From positions 62,001-126,000 of the forward strand of contig JAHHHD010000006.1 of assembly GCA_019359505.1 (NCBI GenBank): 64,000 nucleotides of DNA, read 5' to 3'. Made by a program: the position numbers and the translations under genes. The notes under the pieces are model-generated. The model made no database searches. It worked only from the letters and a program-made list of their open reading frames with translations, and was not told where the DNA came from. Every line of letters begins with the position of its first letter. Positions within the stretch are counted from its first letter, which is position 1. Source of the DNA: Drouetiella hepatica Uher 2000/2452 (lineage in GTDB: Bacteria; Cyanobacteriota; Cyanobacteriia; Elainellales; Elainellaceae). Below are positions 52,971-60,759 of the stretch, one piece after another.

Positions 52971-55900
52971 ATGAAAATTCTTCACGGTACCTGGATTCCT
53001 CAATCAGAATCAACGTTTGTTCAAGGTGGCGCGTTTTATCTTTGGGTAGAAACGACTGAAAGCAAAAAGTTTCGCAAGCCGACTCAACAGCATCCCAATC
53101 AGCTCTTTAAAGCCGATTTAGCCTTGCTACTGACTCAAGAACTGGGCATTCAGCCACCGGGCTATCGTAAGCTGGAAGAATTGATTTCGCCGCAATATTT
53201 TCTGCTGCCGACTGTTGCCAACCATCCTTTGCCCTCGCTGGAGCTTTCTCGCTACCTCGAAGCAGAGTTACCCGAATCCTTTGAGTTGCAATATTGGCAG
53301 GTTGATTGCTATCAAACGATCGCTTCTGCCAGAACGGGAGGAACCGTCAACAATATTGTGAGCCTGCTGAACGACCTACATTTTCTGGCAATCCACAACC
53401 TAACGGACATTCAGCTAGGCGCGGATCTGCTGTTTTGGTTTCATTACACGCAGGCGCTCAAGCGAATTATTTTCAAGGATCAATATATTCCTGCTCTGAA
53501 ATACCGAGAATTGGAGCTGAAATCAGCCGCCTCAAAATCATCTACCTCAAAATCATCTGCCTCAAAATCAGCACAGACGAAAGCGAAGGCGGAAACGAAG
53601 ACATCCGCCAAAATTAGAACATCCGCTAAAGCCGCTACAAGAACTACGCGATCGCCGCGAGCCAACCTGGCAAAACCACGGGCTGTCACCCAAACGATCG
53701 ATGTTTCTGCCAAAAGCTCAGCTAAATCATCTGCACCCACAAATTCCTTTGAGATCTATCCCGGCTGGGAATTTATTGGAGAAGAGTACGAATCCACCAT
53801 TCAGCAGCATGTCGAGTATATGCCGCTTGCCTGTGTCGCGGGTTTTGCGGAATCCCGCGACACACCCGAATTCTACGATCGCGCTACCCTGTTGCGCCAC
53901 TTTTCCGAGTGTTTGCTGACTGATATTGTGACTCACACGCCCACCACACAGGCGTATGAAAAAACCATTGCCGATTCACTGCTCTTTGACTGTCTGAAAC
54001 GCAGCGGTCAGCCTGCGGTTCCTTCCACATATCTAGAACTTTACCAGCAGTGGCAAGGGTGGCGCGATCGCATTGTCCGCACCCAGTCCAATCTGCCGTT
54101 TTATCTCTGTTTTCATCTGCAAGATCCGGCAAAGCCCAACGATCCTTGGGAGGTGCAGTTTCAGGTTGCGCCCAAAAGCGATCCCTCTCTGAGGGTCTCT
54201 TTACAGGACTATTGGCGGATGCGCGCCAATCAGCAAAAACAAGTTCAGAAGCAGATGGGGCAAGATTTTGAACGGCAGCTCTTGATGAATCTGGGCTACG
54301 CGGCGCGGATCTATCCTGACCTTTGGCGGGGATTGGAAACCGACCAGCCTGTGGGCATCACGCTCAATTTGGAGACGGCATTTGCCTTCTTAAAAGAATC
54401 GGCATGGGTGCTGGAAAACGCGGGCTATAAGGTGATTGTTCCAGCCTGGTGGACACCCCAAGGGCGGCAGCGCGCCAAGGTGCGCCTCAAAGCCAAGGGC
54501 AAATCGCTGACGGGGGGCGAGGATAAAGCGAAGTCATATTTCTCGTTTGAGAGCCTGGTAGAGTACCAGTATGAATTGGCGATCGGCGGTGAACCCGTTA
54601 ACGAGCAGGAATGGAACCAGTTGGTCAGCGCTAAAACGCCCCTGGTCAAGTTTCGCGGACAGTGGATGGAGTTAGACCAAGACAAAATGAAGCAAATGCT
54701 GGAGTTCTGGAAGACCCAGCAGCAAGAAAATCCAGAGCTGAGCCTATTGGACTTCCTCAAGCTCACCGCAGGAGATGACAGTTTGGAGTTGGAGGTCGAT
54801 CGCCAGAGCGGTCTTTCGGATATGCTGGCAAAGCTAGAGGATAAAAGTCAGCTCCAGCCTGTTGACAATCCTAAGCAGCTTCAGGGGAAACTGCGAGAAT
54901 ATCAAAAGCGAGGCGTGTCCTGGCTGCAATACCTGGAGAATCTGGGGCTAAACGGCTGTCTTGCCGATGACATGGGTTTGGGTAAAACAATTCAGGTGAT
55001 TGCCCGATTGCTCCAAGAACGGGAAATTGCTCAGAAAAGCAAGACAAAAATACCGCCCACGTTACTGATTGCACCTACTTCAGTAATCGGCAACTGGTAT
55101 CATGAAATTCAGAAGTTTGCGCCGAAGATTCAGACTTTAGTGCATTACGGAACGGAACGCGCGAAGGACAGCAAAGAGTTTAAGCAAGCCTGCCGAGAGC
55201 ATGACTTGGTGATTACCTCCTTTGCTCTAGCCCGTAAGGACATCAAGCTGTTCGGCGAAATCAACTGGCACCGGATTGTGTTAGACGAAGCGCAGAACAT
55301 CAAAAATCCCAAAGCCGACCTGACCAAAGCCATCCTGAAGCTGACGGCACCCCATCGGCTGGCGTTAACCGGAACACCGATCGAAAATCGTCTGCTCGAT
55401 CTCTGGTCAATTTTTAATTTTCTCAATCCAGGCTACTTGGGCAACCAGACGCAATTTCGCCGTAACTTTGAGCTGCCAATTCAAAAAAGTAACAATCCGC
55501 AGCAGTCCCTGACGCTAAAGAAATTGGTGGAGCCTTTCATTTTGCGACGGCTAAAAACCGATCAGTCTATCATTAAGGATTTGCCGGATAAAGTAGAGCA
55601 AAAGCTGTACTGCAACCTGACGAAAGAACAGGCTTCTCTTTATGCGGCGATCGTCAAAGATGTGGATACCCAGCTTCAGGAAGTAGAAGGGATTCAGCGC
55701 AAAGGATTAATTCTGGCGACCTTGACGAAGCTGAAGCAAATCTGCAACCATCCGATGCAGTTTTTGCAGGACGGTAGCGACTTCACGCCAGAGCGATCGC
55801 ACAAGCTTACCCGCCTGAGCGAAATGGTGCAGGAAGCGATCGATGAAGGGGAAAGTATGCTAATTTTTACCCAATTTAACGAACTGGGTCAGGCATTAGA

Positions 55901-56339
55901 AAAATATCTACGGCATACCTGTCATTACAACACCTATTACCTCTCAGGCAGCACTGCGCGCAACAAGCGGGAACAGATGATTGCTCAATTTCAAGACCCC
56001 GAAACAGAGCCTTCTGTGTTCATTCTGTCCTTGAAAGCGGGCGGTGTCGGCATTACTCTAACAAAAGCAAACCATGTGTTTCATTTCGATCGCTGGTGGA
56101 ATCCAGCGGTAGAAGATCAGGCGACCGATCGCGCCTTTCGGATTGGGCAGAAAAAGAATGTTTTTGTCCATAAATTTGTTGCTATGGGTACTCTGGAAGA
56201 ACGCATTGATGAAATGATTGAGGACAAGAAAAAGCTGGCTGGATCGATCGTCGGAGCTGACGAATCATGGTTAACCGAACTCGATAATAATGCTTTCAAG
56301 AAACTAATCGCGCTTAACAAAACCGCCATCCTGGAATAA
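52971..56339 (+). CDS. SNF2-family DEAD/DEAH helicase
   Basis: 1122 residues. The N-terminal half has the bacterial SNF2-associated region and a Ser/Lys/Ala-rich disordered insert (about 184-235). The ATPase core begins about 640: Walker A LADDMGLGKTIQV, LLIAPTSVIGNW, box II VLDEAQNIKNP, LTGTPIENRLLDLWSIF, and in the second RecA lobe FILSLKAGGVGITLT and ATDRAFRIGQ. SNF2 proteins remodel or translocate on DNA. The SWIM-finger gene follows after 63 bases, the usual partnership in bacteria. Role is probably DNA repair or transcription recycling, not established. Confidence 0.94.
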   Translation: MKILHGTWIPQSESTFVQGGAFYLWVETTESKKFRKPTQQHPNQLFKADLALLLTQELGIQPPGYRKLEELISPQYFLLPTVANHPLPSLELSRYLEAELPESFELQYWQVDCYQTIASARTGGTVNNIVSLLNDLHFLAIHNLTDIQLGADLLFWFHYTQALKRIIFKDQYIPALKYRELELKSAASKSSTSKSSASKSAQTKAKAETKTSAKIRTSAKAATRTTRSPRANLAKPRAVTQTIDVSAKSSAKSSAPTNSFEIYPGWEFIGEEYESTIQQHVEYMPLACVAGFAESRDTPEFYDRATLLRHFSECLLTDIVTHTPTTQAYEKTIADSLLFDCLKRSGQPAVPSTYLELYQQWQGWRDRIVRTQSNLPFYLCFHLQDPAKPNDPWEVQFQVAPKSDPSLRVSLQDYWRMRANQQKQVQKQMGQDFERQLLMNLGYAARIYPDLWRGLETDQPVGITLNLETAFAFLKESAWVLENAGYKVIVPAWWTPQGRQRAKVRLKAKGKSLTGGEDKAKSYFSFESLVEYQYELAIGGEPVNEQEWNQLVSAKTPLVKFRGQWMELDQDKMKQMLEFWKTQQQENPELSLLDFLKLTAGDDSLELEVDRQSGLSDMLAKLEDKSQLQPVDNPKQLQGKLREYQKRGVSWLQYLENLGLNGCLADDMGLGKTIQVIARLLQEREIAQKSKTKIPPTLLIAPTSVIGNWYHEIQKFAPKIQTLVHYGTERAKDSKEFKQACREHDLVITSFALARKDIKLFGEINWHRIVLDEAQNIKNPKADLTKAILKLTAPHRLALTGTPIENRLLDLWSIFNFLNPGYLGNQTQFRRNFELPIQKSNNPQQSLTLKKLVEPFILRRLKTDQSIIKDLPDKVEQKLYCNLTKEQASLYAAIVKDVDTQLQEVEGIQRKGLILATLTKLKQICNHPMQFLQDGSDFTPERSHKLTRLSEMVQEAIDEGESMLIFTQFNELGQALEKYLRHTCHYNTYYLSGSTARNKREQMIAQFQDPETEPSVFILSLKAGGVGITLTKANHVFHFDRWWNPAVEDQATDRAFRIGQKKNVFVHKFVAMGTLEERIDEMIEDKKKLAGSIVGADESWLTELDNNAFKKLIALNKTAILE
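53521..53573. repeat. 15-bp tandem repeat in the SNF2 gene
   Basis: About three copies of a 15-bp unit (TCAAAATCATCTGCC) coding Ser/Lys/Ala repeats, located in the disordered insert. Confidence 0.8.
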
Positions 56340-56402
56340 CGTCGAGAGATTGAAAATAGCGCGTTCAGGAGAACTGTTAGGATCAATTAGGAGTATCATC
56401 AT

Positions 56403-57236
56403 ATGAGTCAATTTAGTCGTACTTGGTGGGGGAAGAAATTCATTGAGGCACTGGAAGAAGTCTCCGATGCCGGACGATTAAGCCGGGGACGTTCCTACGC
56501 TAACAATGGTAGAGTTACCAGCTTTGCCATCCAAGACGGCTCGGTTGTTGCCAAAGTCAGAGGCTCGGTGAATCCCTATTTTGGCGTGTATAAAGAGCCG
56601 CTCTACACTACCACAATTGACTTTCAGCCGATCAGCACCGCAAAATGGGCAGCCGCGATCGCCCTAATTGCCTCTCGATCGAGCCTCATTTCTCGGCTGC
56701 TGCTCAATGAAATTCCGGACAACATCGAAGACACTTTTGCCCAGCTAGGACTTCACCTGCTGCCCCACAGCGAGAAAGATTTTGATGCCGACTGCTCCTG
56801 TCCAGATTATGGCAATCCCTGCAAGCACATTGCCGGAGTGTATTATCTGGTGGCGGCTGAACTCGATCGCGATCCGTTCCTGCTGTTTGAGCTGCGGGGG
56901 CTATCTCGACAGGCTTTGCACGAAGAGCTAGTCAAGTCGCCCCTAGGACAAGCTCTCTCTGCCGAGCTGCAAATGGCACAGCGATCGCCCCAGATCGCCA
57001 TCTCCTATTACACTCGACCGCAAGCCACCCCAGCTGTTGCCCCTGCAGAACTACGCGATTTCTGGCAGGGTACCAAACGCTTGCCTCAAACTATTGAACC
57101 CCTGCCGGAGACGCTGGTTTCTGGGATTCCCATGAAAAAACAGGGCGACTTTCCAGCTTTCTGGCATCGAGATAACTCCTTTCTTGCCGCTGCTGAAATC
57201 CTCTATGAACAGGTGAGGGCTAAAGGGCAGCTTTAG
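56403..57236 (+). CDS. SWIM zinc-finger protein
   Basis: 277 residues. The SWIM motif CSCPDYGNPCKHIAGVYYLV supplies the CxCx(n)CxH zinc ligands. N-terminal part (FSRTWWGKKFIEALEEVSDA GRLSRGRSYA as two blocks) resembles the family that partners SNF2 helicases. It likely binds DNA or the helicase. It lies 63 bases after the helicase, with TAGGAG before the start. A palindrome-containing gap separates it from the next, convergent cluster. Confidence 0.92.
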   Translation: MSQFSRTWWGKKFIEALEEVSDAGRLSRGRSYANNGRVTSFAIQDGSVVAKVRGSVNPYFGVYKEPLYTTTIDFQPISTAKWAAAIALIASRSSLISRLLLNEIPDNIEDTFAQLGLHLLPHSEKDFDADCSCPDYGNPCKHIAGVYYLVAAELDRDPFLLFELRGLSRQALHEELVKSPLGQALSAELQMAQRSPQIAISYYTRPQATPAVAPAELRDFWQGTKRLPQTIEPLPETLVSGIPMKKQGDFPAFWHRDNSFLAAAEILYEQVRAKGQL

Positions 57237-57266
57237 ATTGTGGATGTTTTTGAGGTTATTAGACCT

Positions 57267-57333
57267 CTTGCAGATTAGGTTTAGTAGGAGCTGCGCCCCT
57301 ACTAAACCTAATCCCAAAACTTTAATCTGCAAG
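57267..57333. repeat. Nested palindrome
   Basis: Inner arms 57274-57288 (ATTAGGTTTAGTAGG) pair with 57298-57312, around an apex that fits the family as GAGC-TGC-GCCC. An outer pair CTTGCAGATTA (57267-57277) and TAATCTGCAAG (57323-57333) overlaps the inner left arm, so two alternative pairings compete. It lies between convergent genes and could end transcription from both. Confidence 0.8.
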
Positions 57334-57337
57334 AAGT

Positions 57338-57694
57338 TTATTCGGTTAAATATTGCAGCGCTGTATGGGCGATCGCCTGTTGAGAATCAATCTGCTGTGC
57401 TGCTTTCCAGGCGGCAATTGCCTGCGGAAATTCTCCTTGCAGCGCCCATAGCTGTCCGGCAAAGGCGTGAAAGTCGGCATTAGACCAGAGGGCGATCGCC
57501 TGATTGTTGCTGGCGATCGCCGTAGCATAGTCTCCGGCTCTGAACGCCTGAATCGCCTGACGGTGATGCCAGACGGCTCGATCGTGAAGCTGAATCAGCG
57601 GCGAGAGATTGACTCCACAGCGGCGGCAGGATTGCGCTGCCTCAGCGGTGGCAGAAGCCGGACGGTAGAGCGCACGACAAACGGGACATTTCAT
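57338..57694 (-). CDS. Zinc-ribbon/TPR small protein of the chaperone operon
   Basis: 118 residues. MKCPVCRALYRP and SCRRCGVNLSPLI make a two-pair CxxC zinc ribbon. Two or three TPR units follow (FRAGDYATAIASNNQAIALW, GEFPQAIAAWKAAQQIDS). It starts 4 bases after the Hsp70 stop, so it is almost certainly co-transcribed with it. It may be an adaptor for a substrate or for the Hsp70. I know of no characterised homologue. Confidence 0.8.
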   Translation of the reverse strand: MKCPVCRALYRPASATAEAAQSCRRCGVNLSPLIQLHDRAVWHHRQAIQAFRAGDYATAIASNNQAIALWSNADFHAFAGQLWALQGEFPQAIAAWKAAQQIDSQQAIAHTALQYLTE

Positions 57695-57698
57695 GAAA

Positions 57699-59528
57699 TT
57701 AGGAGTCTTGAGTAGTGGCGTAGTAGAGGAAGTCTGCTAACTCTTCTTGAAGGTTGGCGATCAATTCTGTTTCGCTGTCGGCGATCGCTTCTGCAATGTC
57801 ATCCAGCAAATCCTGCAATTCTTCAACCTGCTCACCCTCCAAAGTGTCTAGAGCCTGTCGGGCGCGAGTGAGCAAGGCAACCAGTTCGGGGGCGATCGGG
57901 ATTGTTTCTGATGTTTCTACATCAATTGAGTCGTCCTCTACATCGGAGGCAGCAGAGGAGAGGAGGGTTTCATCAGGTTGAAACAACCCATCTTGAAATA
58001 GCGCATCTAGATCAGCTCTGGCTTGCTTCAGCTCATGGCTAGACAACCGCTCAATCCCACCATGATTGACAACCAGGGTTCCCTGCTGTCCCTTACCTTT
58101 CTCAGTGGTGGTAACGGTGAGTATCCCGTTGATGTCAAAGTCAAAATGTACCTCAATCTGAATACTGCCTGCTGCACCGGGCGGCAAGCCTTCAACTTTG
58201 TAGGAACCCAAAGGCACATTTTCTTCGGCAATTTCGTTCTCGCCCTGGAAGATTTCAATCTCTACCGCAGTCTGGCGATCGCTCATTGTTGAGTAAATCT
58301 CCGATCGAGAAACGGGTACGACACTGTTGCGTGGAATGATAACGCTAAAGAATCCCGGCATAATGCCCATCGGGGTTGAAACGGCTGCTGAAATGCCCAG
58401 AGAGTGGGGAATCACATCCACTAAAATAGACTCAACTTCCTCACCTGCAAGCACTCCAGCTTGCAGGGCGGCACCCAGCGCCACACAGAGATCAGGCTGA
58501 ACACCGTCCACCGGAGCCTGGTCTAGGTGCTCCTCTACCATCTGCTGTACCAAAGGAATGCGGGTAGAGCCGCCCACGAGAATAATGCGATCGAGATCTT
58601 CAGGATCTAATTCGGCATCAGCCAGCGCTCGATCGATCGCCTCCAAGGTTTCCTCCAGCAGCGGACGCAATAGCTCCTCAAAATCAGATCGGGAAATTTC
58701 GGCTTCCAGGTGCAGCGCCGTGTTCCCCTTACTGCCCAAAAATGCCTCCCGCACCGGAGCAAATCCGTGGGTGCTGAGGGTGATTTTGACCTGTTCTGCC
58801 GCCCTTAACAGCCGTGCTTGAGTTACGGCATCTTCGGGAACATCAATGCCGTGCGCCTGACGAAACCGCTCTGCCAGATGAAGCTGAAGCCGTCGATCGA
58901 AATCATCGCCGCCAAGCTGATTGTTGCCATGACTTGCCAGCACCTCAGTCACTTCACCCGTAATCTCGACCACCGACACATCGAAGGTGCCGCCCCCTAG
59001 GTCATACACCAAGACCTGCTCGGTTTCATCCGATCGCAAATCATAGGTGAGGGCGGCAGCAGTCGGCTCGTTGATAATTTGCAGCACCTCTAAGCCCGCA
59101 ATTTCTCCAGCCGTTTTGGTGGCTTGGCGTTGGGCATCGGTGAAATAAGCCGGAACGGTGATCACCGCTTGTGTTACCTCTTCGCCCAGCGCCGTTTCGG
59201 CTCGCTGCTTCAGCGCCCGGAGAATCATTGCCGAGATTTCGTGAGGTAAATACTCGCGGGTCTCGTCTGAGGCGCTGTCGATTCGCAAGGTGGTTTTGTG
59301 ATCTGTGCCCATCCATCGCTTAATCGAGCGAACTGTGCGATCCGGAGCGGCAGCGTATTGGCGCAGGGCATCCCGCCCGACTAAAAGCTTGCCCGTGTCG
59401 CTGAATCCGACACAAGACGGCAAAATCAGGTCGCCCTCTTCTCCCGGCAAGACTCGCGCCTGTCCATTTTCGACGATCGCCACTTCAGAATTGGTGGTTC
59501 CTAGGTCAATGCCAACCGTTCTACCCAT
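57699..59528 (-). CDS. Hsp70-family chaperone, short DnaK-like
   Basis: 609 residues, against about 635-640 for canonical DnaK. ATPase motifs: IDLGTTNSEVAI (phosphate 1), VYDLGGGTFDVSVVEI (phosphate 2) and IILVGGSTRIPLVQ (adenosine). The substrate-binding beta domain is present (VLPGEEG, VPLGSYKVEGLPPG) and the helical lid is followed by a Ser/Asp/Glu-rich tail (SSAASDVEDDSIDVETSE) instead of a canonical EEVD-like end. It lies between GrpE and the zinc-ribbon gene in a tight operon. It is a paralogue rather than the housekeeping DnaK, inferred from context. Confidence 0.92.
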   Translation of the reverse strand: MGRTVGIDLGTTNSEVAIVENGQARVLPGEEGDLILPSCVGFSDTGKLLVGRDALRQYAAAPDRTVRSIKRWMGTDHKTTLRIDSASDETREYLPHEISAMILRALKQRAETALGEEVTQAVITVPAYFTDAQRQATKTAGEIAGLEVLQIINEPTAAALTYDLRSDETEQVLVYDLGGGTFDVSVVEITGEVTEVLASHGNNQLGGDDFDRRLQLHLAERFRQAHGIDVPEDAVTQARLLRAAEQVKITLSTHGFAPVREAFLGSKGNTALHLEAEISRSDFEELLRPLLEETLEAIDRALADAELDPEDLDRIILVGGSTRIPLVQQMVEEHLDQAPVDGVQPDLCVALGAALQAGVLAGEEVESILVDVIPHSLGISAAVSTPMGIMPGFFSVIIPRNSVVPVSRSEIYSTMSDRQTAVEIEIFQGENEIAEENVPLGSYKVEGLPPGAAGSIQIEVHFDFDINGILTVTTTEKGKGQQGTLVVNHGGIERLSSHELKQARADLDALFQDGLFQPDETLLSSAASDVEDDSIDVETSETIPIAPELVALLTRARQALDTLEGEQVEELQDLLDDIAEAIADSETELIANLQEELADFLYYATTQDS

Positions 59529-59557
59529 AGTTGTGCTTCCTTGTGCCTTCCTGACTG

Positions 59558-60337
59558 CTATGCCTTTTTAACCGCCACAATGACCTGCGCCTCACGCAAA
59601 ACCTGATCTTTCCACAGATAGCCGCGCACCACCTCTTGAATCACAGTATTTTCTGGAGAGAGACTTTCCTGTCGTCCAACAGCATACATAATCTGCGGGT
59701 TAAAAGGCTGTCCCTGTGCCTCAATTGGGATGACCTGCCGCTGCCGGAGAAGATCGAGCAGCGATCGCCTGATCAAAGCTACCCCCTGCTGATTGCTCAC
59801 TAAGATATCGAGTAACGAGTCAGCCGTTGTTCTATCTGACGGTTGATTCCATTCAGGTCGCTCAGGTTGGATCAACTTTTGCAGCCATACTTGCCAAAAA
59901 GGTTGAGGAGTCTGGGCAGGAACTACATCCTTCTGCACCAAGAGGGTTTGAGCAGCAATCTGCGTTTCCCAATGGGCATTTGCCTGATCGAGAGCATCGA
60001 CGATCGCCAGCAAATCGCGCCATAGGGTTTTGGATTCAGCTTCAGCCAACGCCTGGGTTTGCTTTAGCCTCTGCTGCTGGTCTATTCGCTCTGCCTGAAG
60101 CCCTTCTAGCGACTGCTGTAGCGTGTTTTGGCTGGATTGCAGGAGCTTACCCTGCTGCTTGACCTCATGGCGTAGCGCGATCCACTCCGCCACCATCTGG
60201 TAGGGATCAAACAGGGCAGGATCAAAGGAGGCGATCGCTTCAGGGGCTTCCCCCAGGTAATCCGGTGCCGGGGGTTCGGTCTGAAGCAGGTCAAAAAATT
60301 TGTCGAATTTGTCAGCTAAAGTCTGTCGATCCATCAT
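59558..60337 (-). CDS. GrpE-type nucleotide exchange factor
   Basis: 259 residues. A long central coiled coil (about 60-110, Gln/Leu/Glu-rich) precedes the C-terminal beta domain, whose ending YLWKDQVLREAQVIVAVKKA matches the GrpE wing (GYxxxDxVLRxAxVxVxK). It releases ADP from the partner Hsp70. It is 29 bases upstream of the Hsp70 gene on the same strand. An N-terminal segment (TLADKFDKFFDLLQTEPPAP) is longer than in housekeeping GrpE. Possibly dedicated to the neighbouring chaperone. Confidence 0.87.
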   Translation of the reverse strand: MMDRQTLADKFDKFFDLLQTEPPAPDYLGEAPEAIASFDPALFDPYQMVAEWIALRHEVKQQGKLLQSSQNTLQQSLEGLQAERIDQQQRLKQTQALAEAESKTLWRDLLAIVDALDQANAHWETQIAAQTLLVQKDVVPAQTPQPFWQVWLQKLIQPERPEWNQPSDRTTADSLLDILVSNQQGVALIRRSLLDLLRQRQVIPIEAQGQPFNPQIMYAVGRQESLSPENTVIQEVVRGYLWKDQVLREAQVIVAVKKA

Positions 60338-60412
60338 GTTCTACTGAGCTTTTACTGAGCGTCTACTGAGCTTAAATCTTCGTAATTTTACAGGCTGCTC
60401 TCTCTGCGGCAC

Positions 60413-60709
60413 TCAAAATGTTTCCCGAATCATCTCCTCCCAGCTGACCTGGAGCTGAGCGATCGCCCGTTGCCGCAATGCCTCCACAGCCGAGGGATCA
60501 AGCTTAGCGTCGAGGGGACGCACCAGAAAGAAGAAGTCATCGGCAGACGCGCCGCCTTTGCGAATCGTTTCGTAGGCGGCTCTCACTTCCTTGAATTCTT
60601 CAGGATGCAGATGGGCAGGAAACTCCCTCAGCTTGGCATGGTAGGCGGCTTTGACTTCGGCAGGAGTTGCCGTGAGGGGGATGGCAAGGCGATCGTAGGG
60701 GGAAAGCAT
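60413..60709 (-). CDS. J-domain-like protein without canonical HPD
   Basis: 98 residues. It follows the J-domain layout: SPYDRLAIPLTATPAEVKAA (helix I-II), then FPAHLHPEEFKEVRAAYETI (loop and helix III). Where the loop normally has His-Pro-Asp, it reads His-Pro-Glu (HPEEF). The C-terminal half is short and helical, without a Gly/Phe or zinc region. It sits 75 bases upstream of grpE in the chaperone operon. It may have a divergent stimulation mechanism, or be an inactive adaptor. Confidence 0.8.
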   Translation of the reverse strand: MLSPYDRLAIPLTATPAEVKAAYHAKLREFPAHLHPEEFKEVRAAYETIRKGGASADDFFFLVRPLDAKLDPSAVEALRQRAIAQLQVSWEEMIRETF

Positions 60710-60759
60710 TTTAGAGTTTGGATTTTCTGGGTGAATTTTTGCGGCTGAGGGTTTTGGGG

